From Ottelia alismoides (lineage: Eukaryota > Streptophyta > Magnoliopsida > Alismatales > Hydrocharitaceae): a stretch of DNA of 64,000 nt. Positions within the stretch are counted from its first letter, which is position 1. Each line of letters starts with the position of its first letter. The position numbers and the translations under genes are program-made. The notes beneath the pieces are model-generated. The model worked only from the letters and a program-made list of their open reading frames with translations. It made no database searches and was not told the origin of the DNA. Positions 32,167-42,931 of the stretch are shown piece by piece. The stretch covers positions 1,054,001 through 1,118,000 of the forward strand of contig JAZKJV010000387.1 in assembly GCA_037367405.1 (NCBI GenBank), in the 5' to 3' direction.

Positions 32167-35100
32167 TGATGAATCCACGATTCATCGCCTTTATTCTTTT
32201 ATTTTAGCATCTTTTCCTTAGTCAAATACCTGTAAATACCACAAATTTCATAAAATTGCCATTTTGCATGCATTTGTTAATTATGCATTTTTAACACTTT
32301 TTGTACATAAATAAAAGAATAAAGAAGAAAAAAAAGAAAAGGAGGTATTTATGCAATAAATACAGACTGACCCAAACCTCGAGAGAAGGTCAAGACTTGA
32401 CCTGATAGATCAGGAATAAAGTAGGGGGAGATAGGGTCGTTTGTCAGAAAAAGGCAAAAATATTTTGCACATTTTTCATGTATATTTGTACAAGACTTAC
32501 ATTATTTTATTTGTACATAATTTGACCTCAAACTAATTACTTTTGTACATGAAAGTTGTAAATAAAATTGTGTTGTAAATAATAAAAATATTTGTAAATT
32601 AAAATATTGTATATATTGTAAATAATTACACCCAGAAAAAGCCGCAAAGTGATAATTGAAACATCAATTCCGGCTCCATACAAGCTCAAATTGAACCAAA
32701 CTCACTTCCATCGTACTATAAATTAAATTATCTTTCAAATGGTTGCGGTTTCGTATTTTTTGGAGTTACGGTTAAAAATTCGGGTTTTTGGGGAGTATTG
32801 TGCAGTTTACCCATATATTTGTTGTATATAATTATTAATATTTATTTTTACAAAATGTATATATTGTAAATATTGTTTTCAATAAAAATAAAAATTAAAA
32901 AAATCTAAAATAAAAATAAAAAAATCTTGTATAAAAATTATTTCCTTATTTGCACCTATGTATATTATATTACATTATATGTATATAATATGCGTATACC
33001 ACTAACTTCCTTAAATAAAAACCATCAAAAAATTTTAATTATCTAACATTATTTAATTAAGTTAATTTAATTCCGAATTTTGTATTTAATTATTTGATTT
33101 TATTTGGTTTATTTGATTTTATAACATGCCATATATATTAGATTTGATTTCATACCTTTAATGGCCACCATTAAGGTGGCTAATTAATTTTCAATTTATT
33201 TATTTATTTATTTTATTTATTTATTCCGAATTTCGTAATTAATTATTTAATTAATTTATTAATTTAATTATTTTATTAATTCATCCAATAAAAACTTTCC
33301 ACATTTGTCCATACCTTCCTTTTTCATTTTTTCTCTCTTTTTAATGGGTTCCTCCTCCCTCATTCAAACTTGATCAATCTTTGGAGAGAGGAGCCCGATC
33401 TCCGAGAGTTTCTTGTTGCGGAAGGGTGCCCAGCCTCCGATCCAGTCGGTGACAGCGACTTGCGCTTCGTCGAGGCCACCACGGCGCGTCCAATCCCAAG
33501 GTGAGATCCCAACTTTATTTCCTGTCATTTTTCGTAGATAGATCGTAGGTTTAATCGTTACTTAGTTTTTATTAAATTTTAGTTCTTAAAATCAAAATCG
33601 TCACCGCACCCTTTCCAACCCGAAATCGATTTTTCATCTCGACTCGTGATCCCTCCATCTTCACATTCTATCTCACGCAATCCTCCACCTTCGGTCACGT
33701 CCATCTCGTCCATCTCGTCGAGATCCGTCCATCCACATCTCCGATTTTGTATAAAAAAAGAAAAAAAAACTATTTGGTCATTTTTCTCTAATATTTGTTT
33801 TGCAGGTATAATAAAAAGAAAATAAAAAAATTTACTTTTGCATCTAATCATTGTTTTGCAAGGAAAACTAAAAAAACATGCATAGTTATTTTTTATTCTA
33901 ACCCTTGTTTTGCAGAAGAAAACATTAAAAAAATACACAAAAAAATCTCTCTTTTCTTCATCTCTGTTTGCAGTTTCCGTTAAAAAAAATTATATATAAT
34001 TTTTTTACTGATCCTGTGCATACAAAGAAATAAAAAAACAACAAAAAAATATTTTAAAAAATAATAACTTGCAGCGGCAGGGTTGTCACCCCCTGCCGCC
34101 CCGCTCCAACCACGTGCCACCCATGCAAGGCGGCGCCTCCTCAGCCCGTCGACGGCCACCCGGCGCCCAGGCCGCCCTCCTTCCACGCGCACCCGCCGTG
34201 CGTCCAGCGTGCGCAGCGGCGGCGCACCGACCCAGCGGGCTCCCTTCTCTGGCCTCCAGCAGCCGCACCCCAGACCGCCCTCGGCAACCACCGTGTGCGC
34301 GGCCGCTGCGAGCCGCGCTTCCTCGCGGGACCATCCCCTCCGCGAGCTCCGCCCCCCTGCACGCGGTCCAACCAGCCATCAGCCCGTGCCGCGCCCAGGC
34401 CGGCCTCCCTCCAGCCGCGGGACCCTCCTGTCCCCGTACCCAGGCTCCCTCCACGACCGCTGTCACCTGCGGCGGTACCACCAGGCGCCGCCCTCCTATG
34501 CTCACCCCCGCGCGTCATCTCCACCGCACGCGCCCCCAGGCGTCCCCGTGCCTGCGCGCCCGTCCTCCGCTGTCATCCCCTCAGGTCGCGCCTCCTTCAG
34601 ACCTCCGAAGAGGCAGCAGCGCCGCCCTCAGCCGCGTGCGGCCTGCGACACCTTCCAGTCCTTGCGGAAGCCCCCCAGGCCGACCTCCTTCACGTGCGAC
34701 GCCGCGCACCTCCTGCTTCAGCCCCCTCCGTGTGCGCGGTCCCCTCTGTGACCCTCCAATGTGCCGACCCGCCACGGATCTGATGCGCCCTCCGCGCGCG
34801 TGAGCGCTGTCCTCCTCCAACCCGTTGGCGGCGGCTTCCCTCTCCCTTGTGCCCCTGTTGAGATCGAAAGCAAGAAAAACCCTAGGTGGGGGATCAATTA
34901 AAAAAAAAGGAAAATTGCATATCAACCTACGGAGTTTCAGAAATTGCAAAGAAGCTCTTCAGCCTCCAAAGCACATGCACTGCATGTGACATATTGGGTA
35001 ATTTGCACATTGTTTTCCCTCTGTTCATTTTTGTTGTTTATTATATGCAGAACTTTAAATAATTACAGTTTGGTCCCCGTTCTTCAGACTTTAAATTTCC

Positions 35101-35884
35101 ATGCTCTTTTCAATGAAATAAAAGTTTTCATGTTTTGGAAAATTCTCAAAAAAATAGTATATGCTCCCGCTATATTTCTTGTCGTTGCATAAATTTTTCA
35201 TTGATTTTTATTATCATTTGATATTTTTAAAAAATAAAAAAACAGTGATATTTTGTCTGCCCAGAATTACGAAATTCATATCAATTTGAAATATTGCTTA
35301 AAAATTCCAAAAAATTAGTGTAGATGTATTTTGACATATTTTAATTCCTGACCAATTCTTGTGCATTTTTCATTTATAAAACTCCAAAAAAATGCAAAAT
35401 ATGAAAAATCTTATAAAAATGGTAGAAAATTATAGAAAAATCCAAAAATTGTGATTTTAGTCTCTAATTGTAGATATCACTTTCTAGTTTCATTTAAAAA
35501 TAATCTCCTGGAGTTTTGAACTTTTAAAGAATTTTTAAATTGAAAAATACTCCTGGTTCTGAAAAATACAAAAAGAGCAGTGTGCGTGTGTTTTTATTCT
35601 TTGTGCCTTGTTTTGAAAATTAAAAATAATAATAATAATTCAAAAAATCACCAAAAATTAACTCTGAAATCCGGCTACTTAGTTTTTAAATCGTGCTCCT
35701 TGTGTTCGACCCTGGTCGCTATACCAGGTAAAAAGAATAGCGAAAAGCCGCTTACACATTTTTATTGATTTCTCTTATTTCGAGTGGTTTTAATTATTTT
35801 TCTCGATTGACCGCGCTTGGTGATTTGGGTCACAACGACCTTTGATTATTTACATACTTAACCCGATTGTCAGGCGTGTCATCA
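32167..35884 (+). repeat. 3' LTR of element 1, intact (3718 bp)
   Basis: Starts TGATGAATCCACGATTCATC and ends GTGTCATCA. It keeps the sites that are filled in the 5' LTR: the MULE site near 34050-34070 and the element 2 site near 34645. A palindrome AGGTCAAGACTTGACCT lies at 32387-32403 and the CCTGG/CCAGG hairpin at 35693-35729. The GC-rich part (34070-34860) gives long Pro/Ala/Arg frames on both strands that are not genes. Confidence 0.93.
32387..32403. promoter_or_regulatory. Inverted W-box palindrome in U3 of element 1 (3' LTR)
   Basis: AGGTCAAGACTTGACCT, identical to the 5' LTR copy at 5748-5764. Confidence 0.5.
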
Positions 35885-35889
35885 GTCCA

Positions 35890-38124
35890 TTAACTTATAG
35901 TGTTCCATTATTACATTCCAACAAGGAAATTGCAAAATGAACTACGAAATAAAGTAGCATAACACATGTTCCAGTGGGCATAACGACATCCTTTCGTAAT
36001 TGATCCATCAATGGTCCGTACCGGTTCAACTTCACGAAGACAAGTAGTTTCCTGGAACTAGAAGCTAAATCACAACTCGTGTTCTCCTGAAAAAAAACAA
36101 CAACACATGTTATGAGCTAACGCTCAGTATATGCCGAGTTGGGGTCAAGCCGGCTAGCGAGGAAAAACAAGTCTCCCTAAGCTAACTTTAAACCGTTAAA
36201 CATAACCTCTTCTATACAATCAGTTATCAACACAACTATACAAATTGCATAATTATCTTATTGCATGTGATACTAACTTGTTCTCATGTACTATCATTAC
36301 GCGACTCATAATTTCACATAAACATGCATACGAAAGGTATTCCTTCTGAAAATGTTCGTTGAAGCCATAATTACATATATATATATATATACACTCTTGA
36401 AATTTTCCATATTTGCATATATGCCCATTACAATCATAGCACTTGCGTAATGCCATTACTTTGCCATAGTTGCACACATATGCCTTAGCAATTTCAGAAA
36501 CTGTACCCATACCCTTGATTTCTTTAGTGGTTAAAGTGATCTTAATTGTTAAATCTTTAAACGGCTTTGGTGACTTTGCTAGCTTTGGTGGCTTTACCGC
36601 AGGCACACGCGGTCCATGAACATGACATACATGACAGTGTAGCTATAACTGTAGAGGACTTATCTTTTACCTCATTTGGTTTCTTGAACCGCACGCCCCT
36701 GGAAGGCGTTGGCCCCCTTTAGGCCTACGATAATTGGACTCTAGAGGTGGCTCCCATCAATCGGTGTAGCACTTAGCTCCGCTTATCGTCATCATACCAT
36801 TATTCATCTTAAAGAAATTTCAAATATTTTTATAGTATTTCCTTTCCATACAATATTCATATACACATATACATATCCTCATTTAAAACCACCAATTGTT
36901 TCATTTAGTTCCACTAACAAGGGAGGACTTCATTGTTAAAACAAAAAATACATAGCTAATTTTATACGTATATATTTTCCAACCATCGATCTTTTCCATA
37001 AACTCAAAAATAATCTCTTCATTTACCATAAAATGAGCATTGCTCTCAATGTGTGTTTCCATATTCATAGCCTATTGCGGCTAATAAGATTATTGCTGAC
37101 ATGTACATTGATAGAAAAACTTTAATGATTTCAAAAAGATCAATTATACCGTCCACGATTAAGTAACAGAATCACAGAGTTTAGGAAATGAAAGATTCAA
37201 CAATTTCAAAGATAGCAAGAATTTCTTATGCTATTATACGTGTGGTCAAAATCTAGTGAATACAATTTCTCCTTTCATGTAAGACTATCCAATACTTTAA
37301 AGATCAAATCCACCCAATGCCATTAAAGCCTGTTGATCATTCTCTATTATTTTCTTTATACCATAATCTCTCCATAATTGATCACGAGATACAGACATCG
37401 CTAAATCCGTATACAAATAAGGCAGAAAGGGATTTATAGTATACAATGATGATGCCTTCCTATATACCCATTATAGACGTATAGAAGAGGTCACAAGGAA
37501 ACATTCGGATATCTATTCTCTGTGGTCACATATAATCTTGAGACGATACATGCATTCAGCTATCTATTCTAAGTCGAATCGATGTATATACATAATAACC
37601 TAAAGCCGATGCATACCTATCAAGAACAAACTTTGAAAATAATATATCTCCGATTTAAGGTATTACCATATTGTACGAGTCCTAGGGGTTCGACACATAC
37701 CTCGAGTCGACGAAAATATAGCTACTAGATCTCTACGTGCCTTTCCTTGATCCCAAGCCGACGTGCTCCTCTACCGGATCGGCGCCGAAATCTCCTGCGA
37801 CGGGGACAACTCTCTCTTGTGAGAATTCTTTCTCTACGCTCCCTCTCTCCTCCTCTCTTGCTCTCTCTCTCTCAAAATTCTCCAAGGACAAGTGACGAGT
37901 GGGGGAGGGGTCCTTGAATTTTTATGCCTCCCAATGAGGTAATTTATGGGTCACTAATACCCATTAATTTCATAATCAAATCCATGCTATTGATTGGAGA
38001 AATACAAGAAAACTATGGCTGGAAAACAAATGAGGAAAAATCCAACCGTTACAGGTACCTCTGTTATATTTTCCGTAAAATGAACAGTTAAGTTCTCTTT
38101 GTGGACCAAAATACGCTCTCCTCT
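35890..38124. other. Intergenic; possible minus-strand LTR or promoter remnant
   Basis: No gene recognised. The minus-strand frame 36253-36606 (117 codons, Lys-rich) matches nothing known to me. From about 37900 down to 37700 the minus strand shows a TATA-like GGCATAAAAATT, a GA-rich leader and a GC-rich stretch, the look of an LTR or gene 5' region, but no LTR ends or primer site were found. A CT run lies at about 37830-37880, and (AT)n at 36376-36392. Confidence 0.35.
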
Positions 38125-38435
38125 TTCATCTCTGATGGAGGGGCACATATCCTCTGTTATAATGAGAATTACAATAGAGTTGTTATAATTGTATTTAATT
38201 TTTTTAGGATTTGGATCCAAAATCCAACCTTATGGATTATATCTTCAACTAATGTTCCACATATTCTCCAAAATTCACTAAAAACCGTGAACATTTCTTA
38301 TTTATCTTAATGATAAAAGGTCCTGTTTTATTTTAAATGGGATTTAAGTTGCTTAAATGTTAACCAAACTTTTTATCATAAGGTAAAATAGCAAATATCC
38401 TAGATTTGCGTGAAATTAGGAGGGTATATGAAATA
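38125..38435. repeat. Inverted-repeat element remnant, related to 54690-55049
   Basis: CAAAATCCAACCTTATGGAT, ACATATTCTCCAAAATTCAC and ATAAGGTAAAATAGCAAAT match the arm and centre of the inverted-repeat element at 54690-55049. The second arm is not complete here. Confidence 0.5.
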
Positions 38436-38710
38436 GGGAAAATGAGGTTGGTCCAAGGGTTGTTCCAGCCCCATTTTTTGTAGATTTTTTTTAATTTTTT
38501 TTAAAAATAACATCATGTATATTCATTATTATATCTCTCTAATATATCATTTTAATTTCGTTAGAAATTGAGGTTCTTATACCCTTCATTTAGAATATAT
38601 AATTTTATATAATTTTAACGGTCTTAGAATTGATGTAATTGATACGTTCTGTTTGTGACGAAGATGAATGACATATTAGACGTTATTTTTTTTAATGAAC
38701 TGTTCACGCG
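38436..38710. repeat. Truncated foldback MITE beside the permease pseudogene
   Basis: TATATCTCTCTAATATATCA and AATTTCGTTAGAAATTGAGG match the left arm of the foldback family at 41565, 50453 and 60465. A reduced right arm (AATGACATATTAGACG) follows. It ends directly at the pseudogene at 38714. Confidence 0.5.
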
Positions 38711-38713
38711 ATA

Positions 38714-39060
38714 AGCTCCTCTCTCAACTCCTCTGTCGCCTCCTACCGCATCAGCCGCTACATCAAGCTCACTGCACGCCGCTCGTCCTTCACCGTCTAG
38801 ATCCCTACCGACACCACCACATTCCTCACCATGGCTTACACCCTCGCCATCAACGCCTCGATCCTCTCTGACTTCGATGCCATCTGTTCCGTCTCTCACT
38901 GCACCAACCCCTCCCCCACCTTGGTCGTGGGGAAATCCAACTTCTGGTAGGCGCTGGTGGAGTTCATGTACGTAGACATGCTCGTCGCCTCAAGGACGCT
39001 CTAAACGTTGGCAAGGCTCGCAGGCTTCATGGATGATTTGGAGTTTCATCCGATTAGGAA
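38714..39060 (+). pseudogene. Fragment of an AZG-type adenine/guanine permease gene
   Basis: In one frame the sequence reads SSLNSSVASYRISRYIKLTA, SSFTV-stop-IPTDTTTFLTMAYTLAI, NASILSDFDAICSVSHCTNP, then GKSNFW-stop-ALVEFMYVDMLVAS and LARLAGFMDD. The first part matches by eye the N-terminal region of plant AZG1/AZG2 nucleobase permeases (GTATFLTMAYILAVNASIL). The second matches a C-terminal region (GHFWEALVTFLYVDIL). The middle of the protein, several hundred residues with most membrane segments, is missing at about 38920. Three in-frame stops (TAG, TAG, TAA) confirm decay. No frameshift is needed, so the internal loss may be a direct deletion or a processed fragment. Confidence 0.78.
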
Positions 39061-39552
39061 TTTCCACTGGGTTATTGTCTGTTCATATTTCTAAAACAAA
39101 CCCCAAGATTAGGTCTGAAGCTGTAGTTGCGATCTGGAGTATCGATCTGAGCGAATCTAATTGAAGGAATGAGGTTGAGATAAGTTGCTGACAAGAATCT
39201 GTAGAGTTGTTTCAATTTGTCGAAGGTCCTGAGTCTCGATCAAAACTATATGAATCAATAGCTTGTCGATTGAGAAATTTTATTCTGTGCATGCAATTTC
39301 TTGTTGAGATTTGTTTTGTTATCTTTAATATGCTTTGCATATAAGCTGCATCCGATTCAATCGAATCGAAGAGCACATCGTTCCTCTGCATAAACCCTGA
39401 CGATCGAGTGAGCTGAGCTTCATTACTCTGCCTCGATTCTAGCGGACTTAGGCGAGCACATTCGAGCAAGCTGAAGGTCTTCGCTGCCGCGTGGAATCTG
39501 GTGATCATCGAGCACCGCTCTCAATCAATCCAAGAAGAACTGAGCACCACCA
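39061..39552. other. Intergenic, nothing recognised
   Basis: No continuation of the permease, no repeat end and no RNA gene recognised. Confidence 0.45.
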
Positions 39553-40107
39553 TTGCTTGATGATTGGACCCATCACCTGACATCAAAGCAAGAATCGAGC
39601 TTCAGTCCAGTCACCTCGAAGGCTTCATACCATCGTTTACCTGCTGAAGAAGCACTGCTTTGGGGACTCAAGAAACACCGCTCGGGCGAGCCGAGGACCG
39701 GAGGTCCTCCGCCCCGAGTCCATCCTCATCTTCGAGCATCACATAAGCCGCCCAATAGCTCGATCATCACCTTCCGCCATCTCCAGACCGAGGCCAACCC
39801 TCATGAGGAACAACGACCTTCATCCCACCGAAATCCGCTATCGAAGCAAGAATCAAAGAGGAGCACCCAACCTAGCATCATCTTCATCACCCGCAGATTC
39901 CACACCATCTCCACCGGCCAGGAGAGCCGAGGACATGGGGTCATCCGTTCCAATTCCCTGCCTCTCTCTTCAGTAAGCTACATCACGACCCAAGATCGCT
40001 TAGAGCCCGTAGCCACCGTCTCGTTGCATGTTCGTCTTCAAGAGCTTCGCATTCAATCCTGCCGCCCAAGAGCAGATGCCCTGCAATCATCCAGAATGCA
40101 AGATTGA
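39553..40107 (+). other. Unrecognised 184-codon open frame
   Basis: The frame reads MLDDWTHHLTSKQESSFSPV onward and is rich in Ser, Pro, His and Arg. It shows no known domain, signal peptide or membrane segment. The base composition is richer in C than the flanks, which may derive from an unidentified repeat. It could be a chance frame, and I would not count it as a gene without expression evidence. Confidence 0.2.
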
Positions 40108-40262
40108 AGATACGGTTATCAGGATAGAAGTGGCGACAGAGATAGCGGTGAATGCAACGAGGGCGATGGATGAAAGGAGGGCGATGGAGCTAGATGTTTG
40201 ACCGAAAGGAGGAAATTATTTAAAAAAATAAGATTTTGCAACGGAGGGCATTCATGTCATTT

Positions 40263-40649
40263 GGGTGCGTTTGGTTGGCGGGTTAAGGCGGGTTAAACTG
40301 GTAGAGGGTAACCTGTTTTTTGATTTTGGTGTTTGGATAGAAGGTTAAACTGGGGGTGGGTTAGAAGTGTGTTTGAGGTGATGTGATTGTATTGAAGTTT
40401 GAAAAAGTGAGTAGTTATTGTGATGTAATTGTATTGAAGTTTGGAAAAGTGAGTAGAAGTGGAGTAGTTTATAATTTTTATATGACATGATAGTATAATA
40501 TATTATTTTTTGATAGGATTGATGATGTAAAATTGATTTATATAATTTTTTAAAAAGGAATAAATTGGGGCCCACGGAGAGAGAGGGGGATGTGGGTTAA
40601 GGGAGGTAAACTCCCCAAAGGGGATTTAATCTGATAACCAAACGCTACC
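40263..40649. mobile_element. hAT-type MITE
   Basis: Ends GGGTGCGTTTGGTT and AACCAAACGCTACC form imperfect inverted repeats of a widespread plant hAT-type MITE class. The interior has a direct repeat of about 50 bp (GTATTGAAGTTTG...GTGAGTAG twice, 40388-40455). No clear 8-bp duplication was found. Confidence 0.6.
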
Positions 40650-41564
40650 TTAGATCTTAGAGATGGAAGACCACATCGTTACCAAATCAATAGATTCTGT
40701 ACGACATTATTACTTTTAAACGTTTAAACATGATATTGAAGTTAAGTGTATAGTTTGCGAATTTTTGTGTAGTTTACTCTTAAATGAATAATGGGTATGG
40801 ATATGTTTTACGCTCTTTTCTATAAATGTCACCCCACCTTTGTTTGATATTTTTTCAAAGAAAAATGATGGTTGATTCATTCATGAAACAATCAAAGAGA
40901 TTGAGGTAGCTATTGCTACCTGATTTTACAGGCCAAAGATAGAGCAATCTACACATGTGCGGCCTTAAAAACCTAAAAAGAAATTTAAAAAGTCCAAATG
41001 GCCAAGATCATCAAAATAAAGACAGTCCTTTTTCCCAATATGTATGATATGAAACACCTTCTTCCTTGTAAAACAAAAAACCTCCGGCCTGCCACCAGAG
41101 TTTCCAGAAACGCCTCGAGGTCGACATTGCTCATTCAAAGTGGTTTGATGGGGGTAAACTTTCTAGAAGACACGTGTGATTTGGAATCATCCCTCAGGTT
41201 GGGTTATGGAGACTTGACCAAGAAAGAAACTAAACATGCAATAAGCTGAAAAATCAAATCTAAAAAAGAAATAATAGAGACCGGCCAATCTGGATTTTCA
41301 GAGGGAAGTGTCGGCCACAATATGAATGGATCAGCTAAATAACCCGACTGAACCGACAATAACAAGTTGTATTCATGTGCATTTTTTTCCAATGAGATGG
41401 GAATATCCTGATAGGTTTCCAAGCATCATGCCTTCCAGGCCAATTACTAGATTGAGGTCATAAATCACATGATGAAGATAATATCCTTAGGCTCTATGGT
41501 ATATTCAAGCACATAGATCTGAAAATCGGGAAATAAGCATCGTTACCTTCAAGGATGTTCCCTC
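40650..41564. other. Intergenic, nothing recognised
   Basis: AT-rich sequence with short frames on both strands. No domain or repeat end recognised. Confidence 0.45.
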
Positions 41565-41935
41565 ATATTTCCTACTTCATGAAGTAGGTAACTTACTTCA
41601 TTATATTTTTCCCACTTTTTTTACTTTTTTGAAAAATAATTCGTGGATTTTCATAACTATGTCTCACTAATATGCCATTCAAATTTTATCAGAAACAGAG
41701 GCTCCGATGTCCTCTATCCATAACAAGTAATTTACAACAAATATAAGACCTTTAAAATCACATGTTCTGGCTGGAGGGCATGTGAGTCTATGTTTCTGCC
41801 AAAATTTGAATGACGTATTTGAGAGATATAGTTATGAAAATTCACGGAAGAATTTTAAAAAAAAATAAAAAAAAAGTGAGAAAAAATGAGAATGAAGTAG
41901 GTAAGTTACCTACTTCATGAAGTAAAATCCCTTTT

Positions 41936-41938
<3 letters not shown>
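41565..41938. mobile_element. Foldback MITE, TACTTCATGAAGTA family, copy 1
   Basis: The two arms are near-complementary: CTACTTCATGAAGTAGGTAA on the left and TTACCTACTTCATGAAGTA on the right. Inside them is a second pair around TTTTCATAACTATGTCTC. The whole could fold into one long hairpin. (TA)n follows on the right. Left boundary approximate. Confidence 0.75.
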
Positions 41939-41966
<28 letters not shown>

Positions 41967-41968
<2 letters not shown>

Positions 41969-42875
41969 TTGATCCTGTGAGAGCCAAAATCTGTAAGAAC
42001 ATGAGAGCAGTGAATCTGAACCACTAGATTCTGCTCTTTTCTCTCCTCCTACAATCATTGAGGAGAGAGATGACATAATTTAGTGGTTCAGAATCATTGC
42101 TCTCATGTTCTCATAGATTTTAGCTCTCATAAGATCAGTCATATATATAGAGAGAGAGATGGGGGGTGATCCTGTGAGTGTCAGAATCTATGAGAGCATG
42201 ACAGGACTGATTCTGGACCACTAGATTCTATCATCTCTCTCCTCATTGATTGTAGGAGGAGAGAGAAGAGTAGAATCTAATGGTCCAGATTCACTTCTCT
42301 CATGATCTCACAGATTTTGTATCTTACATGATCAACCCTCTGTATATAGAGAGGGTTGATCCTGTGAGAGACATAATCTGTGAGAGCATGAGAGTAGTGA
42401 ATCTGGACCACTAGATTCTGAACTTCTCTCTCCTCCTACAATCAATGAGGAGAGAGATGATAAAATCGGTGGTCTAGAATCAATCCTCTCGTGCTCTCAC
42501 AGATTTTGGCTCTCATAGGATCACCCCTCTATAGAGGAGCGATCCTGTGAGAGCAAAAAAACTGTGAGAGCACGAGATCAGTGATTCTAGACCATTAGAT
42601 TATGTCTTCTCTAGCCTGGGTGAATCTAGTGGTCTAGAATCAGTACTCTCACGCTCTCACATTTTTTTTGCTCTTACAGGATCACTCCTCCCCCTATATA
42701 TATGGTTGATCTTTTGAGAGCCAAAAATTGTGAGAGAATGAGAGCAATGATTCTGGACCACTAGATTCGGTCATCTCTCTCCCCATTGATTGAAGGAGGA
42801 GAGTGAAGAGTATAATCTAGTGGTTCATATTTGTTGCTCTCATGCTCTCACAGATTTTGGCTCTCAAAGGATCAA

Positions 42876-42880
<5 letters not shown>
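41967..42880. repeat. Array of five foldback MITEs (GATCCTGTGAGAGC family)
   Basis: Five consecutive units, each a palindrome of about 155-180 bp: 41967-42140, 42164-42340, 42351-42530, 42535-42690 and 42704-42880. Each begins near GATCCTGTGAGAGC, passes ACCACTAGATTCT, CTCTCTCCTCCTACAATCA and ATCTAGTGGT, and returns with GCTCTCACAGGATCA. Short TA/GA stretches separate most units. Unit 4 has lost part of its centre. Units differ by scattered substitutions. Confidence 0.85.

Positions 42881-42929
<49 letters not shown>
42881..42929. repeat. (TA)n microsatellite
   Basis: About 48 bp of uninterrupted TA between the MITE array and the next TIR element. Confidence 0.9.

Positions 42930-42931
<2 letters not shown>

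Larger units (their letters stand above)
5529..35884 (+). mobile_element. Element 1: Athila-type LTR retrotransposon, gag-only, hosting two nested insertions
   Basis: The outer LTRs start TGATGAATCC (5529 and 32167) and end GTGTCATCA (26631 and 35884). GTCCA flanks both outer ends (5524-5528 and 35885-35889), a 5-bp target duplication. The left LTR is interrupted by a Pack-MULE and by element 2; without them and their duplications it is about 3.70 kb, close to the 3718-bp right LTR. The internal part is 26632-32166: tRNA-Asp primer site, leader, one gag-type frame, a long 3' noncoding region with stem-loops, and a polypurine tract. No protease, polymerase or integrase is present, so movement would have required enzymes in trans. 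The TGATGA...TCATCA ends, tRNA-Asp primer and gag type point to the Athila/Tat branch of Ty3/gypsy. Confidence 0.93.

Noticed and set aside
36253..36606. 117-codon minus-strand Lys-rich frame as a gene
   Set aside because: No motif, no supporting splice structure, and part of it is built on an (AT)n run.
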